From JARRON01 sp037383845 (GTDB taxonomy: Bacteria; Pseudomonadota; Gammaproteobacteria; Steroidobacterales; XN24), in NCBI GenBank assembly GCA_037383845.1, contig JARRON010000006.1, positions 34,130 to 98,129 of the forward strand: a stretch of 64,000 nucleotides of DNA, given 5' to 3'. A program made the translations under genes and the position numbers. Under the pieces are notes generated by a model. The model made no database searches. It was not told where the DNA came from and saw only the letters and a list, made by a program, of their open reading frames with translations. Numbering within the stretch: position 1 is the first letter of the stretch; each line of letters starts with the position of its first letter. Positions 62,161 to 64,000 of this stretch are shown piece after piece.

Positions 62161-62771
62161 GCCAGGTTCTCCTCAATACGCCGCAGGGCCGCCACCGTCA
62201 TCACGACCTGCTCGTGACGCAGCAGGCTCACCGGGTCCAGCGCAGGGGCCTCGATGAGCTCTACCCGCGGCAGGTTGCGCGAGGCGAGGTAGATCTTTTC
62301 CTCGAAGGCCTCGATGACGAACAGGCCGCCGTCAACGCCCAGGTTCTTCATCTGCTCGACGAACAGCTTCGTCCGCGGCTCGGCCACCTCGAGGGTCTCG
62401 ACGACGATCAGCCGCTCCTGGCGCACCAGCTCGGACAGCAGGGAGCGCATGGCGCCCCGGTACATCTTGCGATTGACCTTCTGGTCGAAGCTCCGCGGCC
62501 GGGCGGCGAATGCCCGCCCGCCGCCCACCCAGATGGGGCTGCGGATAGTGCCGTGCCGGGCGCGGCCGGTGCCCTTCTGGCGCCAGGGCTTGGCCCCGCC
62601 GCCGGACACGTCCGAGCGATTCTTCTGTGCCTTGGTGCCCGCCCGGCCCGCCGCCATGTAGGCAGTGACGACCTGGTGCACCAGGGACTCGTTGAAGTCG
62701 CGGCCAAAGGCGGCTTCGGAGACCTGCAGGTCCTTGCCACCGGCGCCGTGAAGCTGAAGTGTCATTGCCAT
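62157..62771 (-). CDS. rplD: 50S ribosomal protein L4 (uL4)
   Basis: A 204-residue protein which in E. coli also represses its own S10 operon through the mRNA leader. The tunnel loop is recognisable in KAQKNRSDVSGGGAKPWRQKGTGRAR and the C-terminal domain in LIVVETLEVAEPRTK. ATG 62765 is an alternative start. Confidence 0.98.
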   Translation of the reverse strand: MAMTLQLHGAGGKDLQVSEAAFGRDFNESLVHQVVTAYMAAGRAGTKAQKNRSDVSGGGAKPWRQKGTGRARHGTIRSPIWVGGGRAFAARPRSFDQKVNRKMYRGAMRSLLSELVRQERLIVVETLEVAEPRTKLFVEQMKNLGVDGGLFVIEAFEEKIYLASRNLPRVELIEAPALDPVSLLRHEQVVMTVAALRRIEENLA

Positions 62772-62774
62772 GAC

Positions 62775-63419
62775 TTACCCCCGTGCCTTGGCTGCCGGCC
62801 GGACGACGACATGGCCGCCCCGGGCGCCGGGCACCGCGCCCCGGATGAGAATGACGTTGCGGTCCGTGTCCACCCGCACGACGGTCAGATTCTGCGCGGT
62901 CGCAGCGACCGAGCCCATCTGGCCGGCCATGCGCTTGCCCTTGAAGACCCGCCCGGGCGTCTGGTTCTGACCGATGGAACCGGGGGCGCGGTGGGACAGC
63001 GAGTTGCCGTGGGTGGCGTCCTGGGTGCGGAAGTTATGGCGCTTGACCACTCCCGCATAGCCCTTGCCGATAGTGGTGCCGGCCACGTCGACACGCTCGC
63101 CGTCGGCGAACTGGTCAACCTTGATCTCGGCCCCGGGGGCGAGGTCAGCGCCCTCGTCGCCGGACAGGCGGAACTCCCAGAGGCCTTCGCCCGGTTCCAC
63201 GCCCGCCTTGGCGAAATGACCGGCCTGGGGCCTGGCCACGCGGGACGGCTTGCGGCTACCCATGGTGACCTGCACCGCCCGGTAGCCGTCCGTGTCTTCC
63301 GTTTTTACCTGCGTGACCCGGTTAGGCAGCGCCTCGATCACGGTGACGGGGACCGACGCCCCATCTTCCGTGAACACGCGAGTCATGCCGCATTTGCGGC
63401 CAACAAGACCGATCGCCAT
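62775..63419 (-). CDS. rplC: 50S ribosomal protein L3 (uL3)
   Basis: A 214-residue protein starting MAIGLVGRKCGMTRVFTEDG and with the central extension FRTQDATHGNSLSHRAPGSIGQNQTPGRVFKGKRMAGQ, including the Gln methylated by PrmB in E. coli. It is preceded by a 194-base gap after rpsJ that carries a promoter-like sequence and hairpins. AGAGGAA lies 7 bases before the ATG. Confidence 0.98.
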   Translation of the reverse strand: MAIGLVGRKCGMTRVFTEDGASVPVTVIEALPNRVTQVKTEDTDGYRAVQVTMGSRKPSRVARPQAGHFAKAGVEPGEGLWEFRLSGDEGADLAPGAEIKVDQFADGERVDVAGTTIGKGYAGVVKRHNFRTQDATHGNSLSHRAPGSIGQNQTPGRVFKGKRMAGQMGSVAATAQNLTVVRVDTDRNVILIRGAVPGARGGHVVVRPAAKARG

Positions 63420-63509
63420 GTTGTCTGTTCCTCTTCACCACGCCGACTTCGTTTGGCCGGCGCTGAAACTCTTGTCCTGACCGCCGCGGCCGTTCAGCCC
63501 GGCGGAGAA

Positions 63510-63525
63510 GGCGCCCGAAGGCGCC
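63510..63525 (-). promoter_or_regulatory. cUUCGg tetraloop hairpin in the rplC leader
   Basis: On the minus strand GGCGCC, TTCG, GGCGCC: a perfect 6-base GC-only stem closed by a C(UUCG)G loop, among the most stable known RNA tetraloops. A G-U pair can extend it. Confidence 0.7.
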
Positions 63526-63537
63526 CGTCAAATCTTA

Positions 63538-63568
63538 CGGCCCGGCGCGGTTTTTCCGCCCCGGGCCG
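63538..63568 (-). promoter_or_regulatory. Long stem-loop at the 5' end of the rplC leader
   Basis: Arms 63561-63568 and 63538-63545 pair perfectly (8 bases). After one mismatch, 4 more pairs close a loop of five A residues in the RNA. It would start about 7 bases into a transcript from the promoter at 63582-63610. Confidence 0.65.
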
Positions 63569-63581
63569 CAGGGAGCCCGCT

Positions 63582-63610
63582 ATTGTACGCGGGCAGCAAG
63601 ATCAGTTCAA
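63582..63610 (-). promoter_or_regulatory. Candidate sigma70 promoter for rplC and downstream genes
   Basis: On the minus strand TTGAAC (63610-63605) and TACAAT (63587-63582) are separated by exactly 17 bases. The -10 matches consensus at five of six positions, the -35 at four of six. The -35 lies 4-9 bases past the rpsJ stop. It is the best-looking promoter in the window by sequence. Confidence 0.6.
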
Positions 63611-63613
63611 CGG

Positions 63614-63925
63614 TTAGTTGAGCTTGATCTGGACGTCTACGCCCGCCGGCAGTTCCAGCTTCATCAGCGCATCCACCGTCTTGTCGGTGGGGTCGATGAT
63701 GTCCATGAGGCGCTTGTGGGTGCGCAGCTCGTACTGGTCCCGGGCGTCCTTGTTGACATGCGGGGACACCAGCACGGTGAAGCGCTCCTTCTTGGTCGGC
63801 AGGGGAATAGGCCCCTGGACCTGGGCGCCCGTCCGCCGGGCCGTGTCCACAATTTCCCGGGCAGAACTGTCGATCAGCCGATGATCGAAAGACTTCAGCC
63901 GGATACGGATATTCTGGTTAGCCAT
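63614..63925 (-). CDS. rpsJ: 30S ribosomal protein S10 (uS10, NusE)
   Basis: A 103-residue protein of the 30S head that also pairs with NusB in antitermination. It reads NQNIRIRLKSFDHRLIDSS and contains GPIPLPTKKERFTVL. It lies only 34 bases after tuf, so it probably shares the tuf transcript, while a promoter-containing gap separates it from rplC. Confidence 0.98.
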   Translation of the reverse strand: MANQNIRIRLKSFDHRLIDSSAREIVDTARRTGAQVQGPIPLPTKKERFTVLVSPHVNKDARDQYELRTHKRLMDIIDPTDKTVDALMKLELPAGVDVQIKLN

Positions 63926-63959
63926 CTTTACGCTGCTTCCGTGGGCCCCGTAAGGCGCC

Positions 63960-64000
63960 TTACTCGATGATCTTGGAGACGACGCCGGCGCCGACGGTGC
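63960..64000 (-). CDS. tuf: Elongation factor Tu, C-terminal end (partial)
   Basis: The last 41 bases of the window read, on the minus strand, Thr-Val-Gly-Ala-Gly-Val-Val-Ser-Lys-Ile-Ile-Glu and a TAA stop, the invariant C terminus of EF-Tu. The rest lies beyond the window. Its position before rpsJ matches tufA at the end of the str operon. Confidence 0.9.
   Translation of the reverse strand, partial: TVGAGVVSKIIE

Larger units (their letters stand above)
63420..63613 (-). promoter_or_regulatory. Structured leader between rpsJ and rplC
   Basis: 194 non-coding bases inside the S10 operon, where neighbouring gaps are 0-60 bases. In transcript order it has a promoter (63610-63582), a long hairpin (63568-63538), a cUUCGg hairpin (63525-63510), two weaker stems (CCGCCG with CGGCGG within about 63505-63481, and CGCCG with CGGCG within about 63463-63440), then an unpaired ribosome-binding site. 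No T run follows any stem. In E. coli the comparable regulatory leader is upstream of rpsJ. Confidence 0.55.

Overview
The window is 64 kb of GC-rich chromosome, almost entirely coding, from a gammaproteobacterium. The assignment rests on gene content and order: a Vfr/Crp-type regulator beside coq7, the rng-yhdP-nitrilase-tldD string, pmbA near darP (yjgA), divergent ssb/uvrA, leuS-lptE, and the standard S10-spc-alpha ribosomal superoperon. I cannot name the genus. A purple-sulfur-bacterium relative (Chromatiales/Ectothiorhodospiraceae-like) is only a guess. A six-N gap at 49748-49753 shows that this is a draft assembly.

Layout. 1-5.1 kb: the end of glcF, coq7, crp, rpe, djlA and purC. 5.1-13.4 kb: a cobalamin-binding-like protein, a YihY family membrane protein, pmbA, a class V aminotransferase, darP, purE-purK and an ExeA-type ATPase fused to an FHA domain. 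13.4-24.1 kb (minus strand): a tightly packed housekeeping string, transcribed holA-nadD-rsfS-rlmH-maf-rng-yhdP-nitrilase-tldD, with several stop/start overlaps. holA has lost the coding sequence for its C-terminal domain. 24.2-29.3 kb: an accessory segment lying between lptE and holA, which are normally neighbours. It holds a CxxC zinc-chaperone-like protein and a ZnuD-type TonB receptor, a DUF2891 protein, a HIT hydrolase, a LEA-type lipoprotein and an HExxH protein coupled to lptE. 29.3-37.6 kb: leuS-lptE and the lnt/corC/ybeY/phoH/miaB group. 37.7-50.0 kb: a bifunctional ATP sulfurylase/APS kinase, ssb, uvrA, then an exported or peptide-handling group (ABM protein, membrane protein, gamma-glutamyltransferase, an aspartic-protease-like lipoprotein lacking the catalytic Asp, a GNAT, a secreted amidohydrolase) and a 5'-nucleotidase broken by the assembly gap. 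50.1-64.0 kb (minus strand): rplQ back to tuf, ending downstream in a strong hairpin terminator.

Most of the window is ordinary core metabolism and translation. I found no CRISPR, phage, insertion sequence, toxin-antitoxin or obvious defence system. The observations most worth a second look are: a sigma70-like promoter followed by a hairpin-rich leader (including a cUUCGg tetraloop) between rpsJ and rplC; the truncated holA; the zinc-flavoured insertion between lptE and holA; the HExxH protein coupled to lptE; and the ExeA-FHA fusion.
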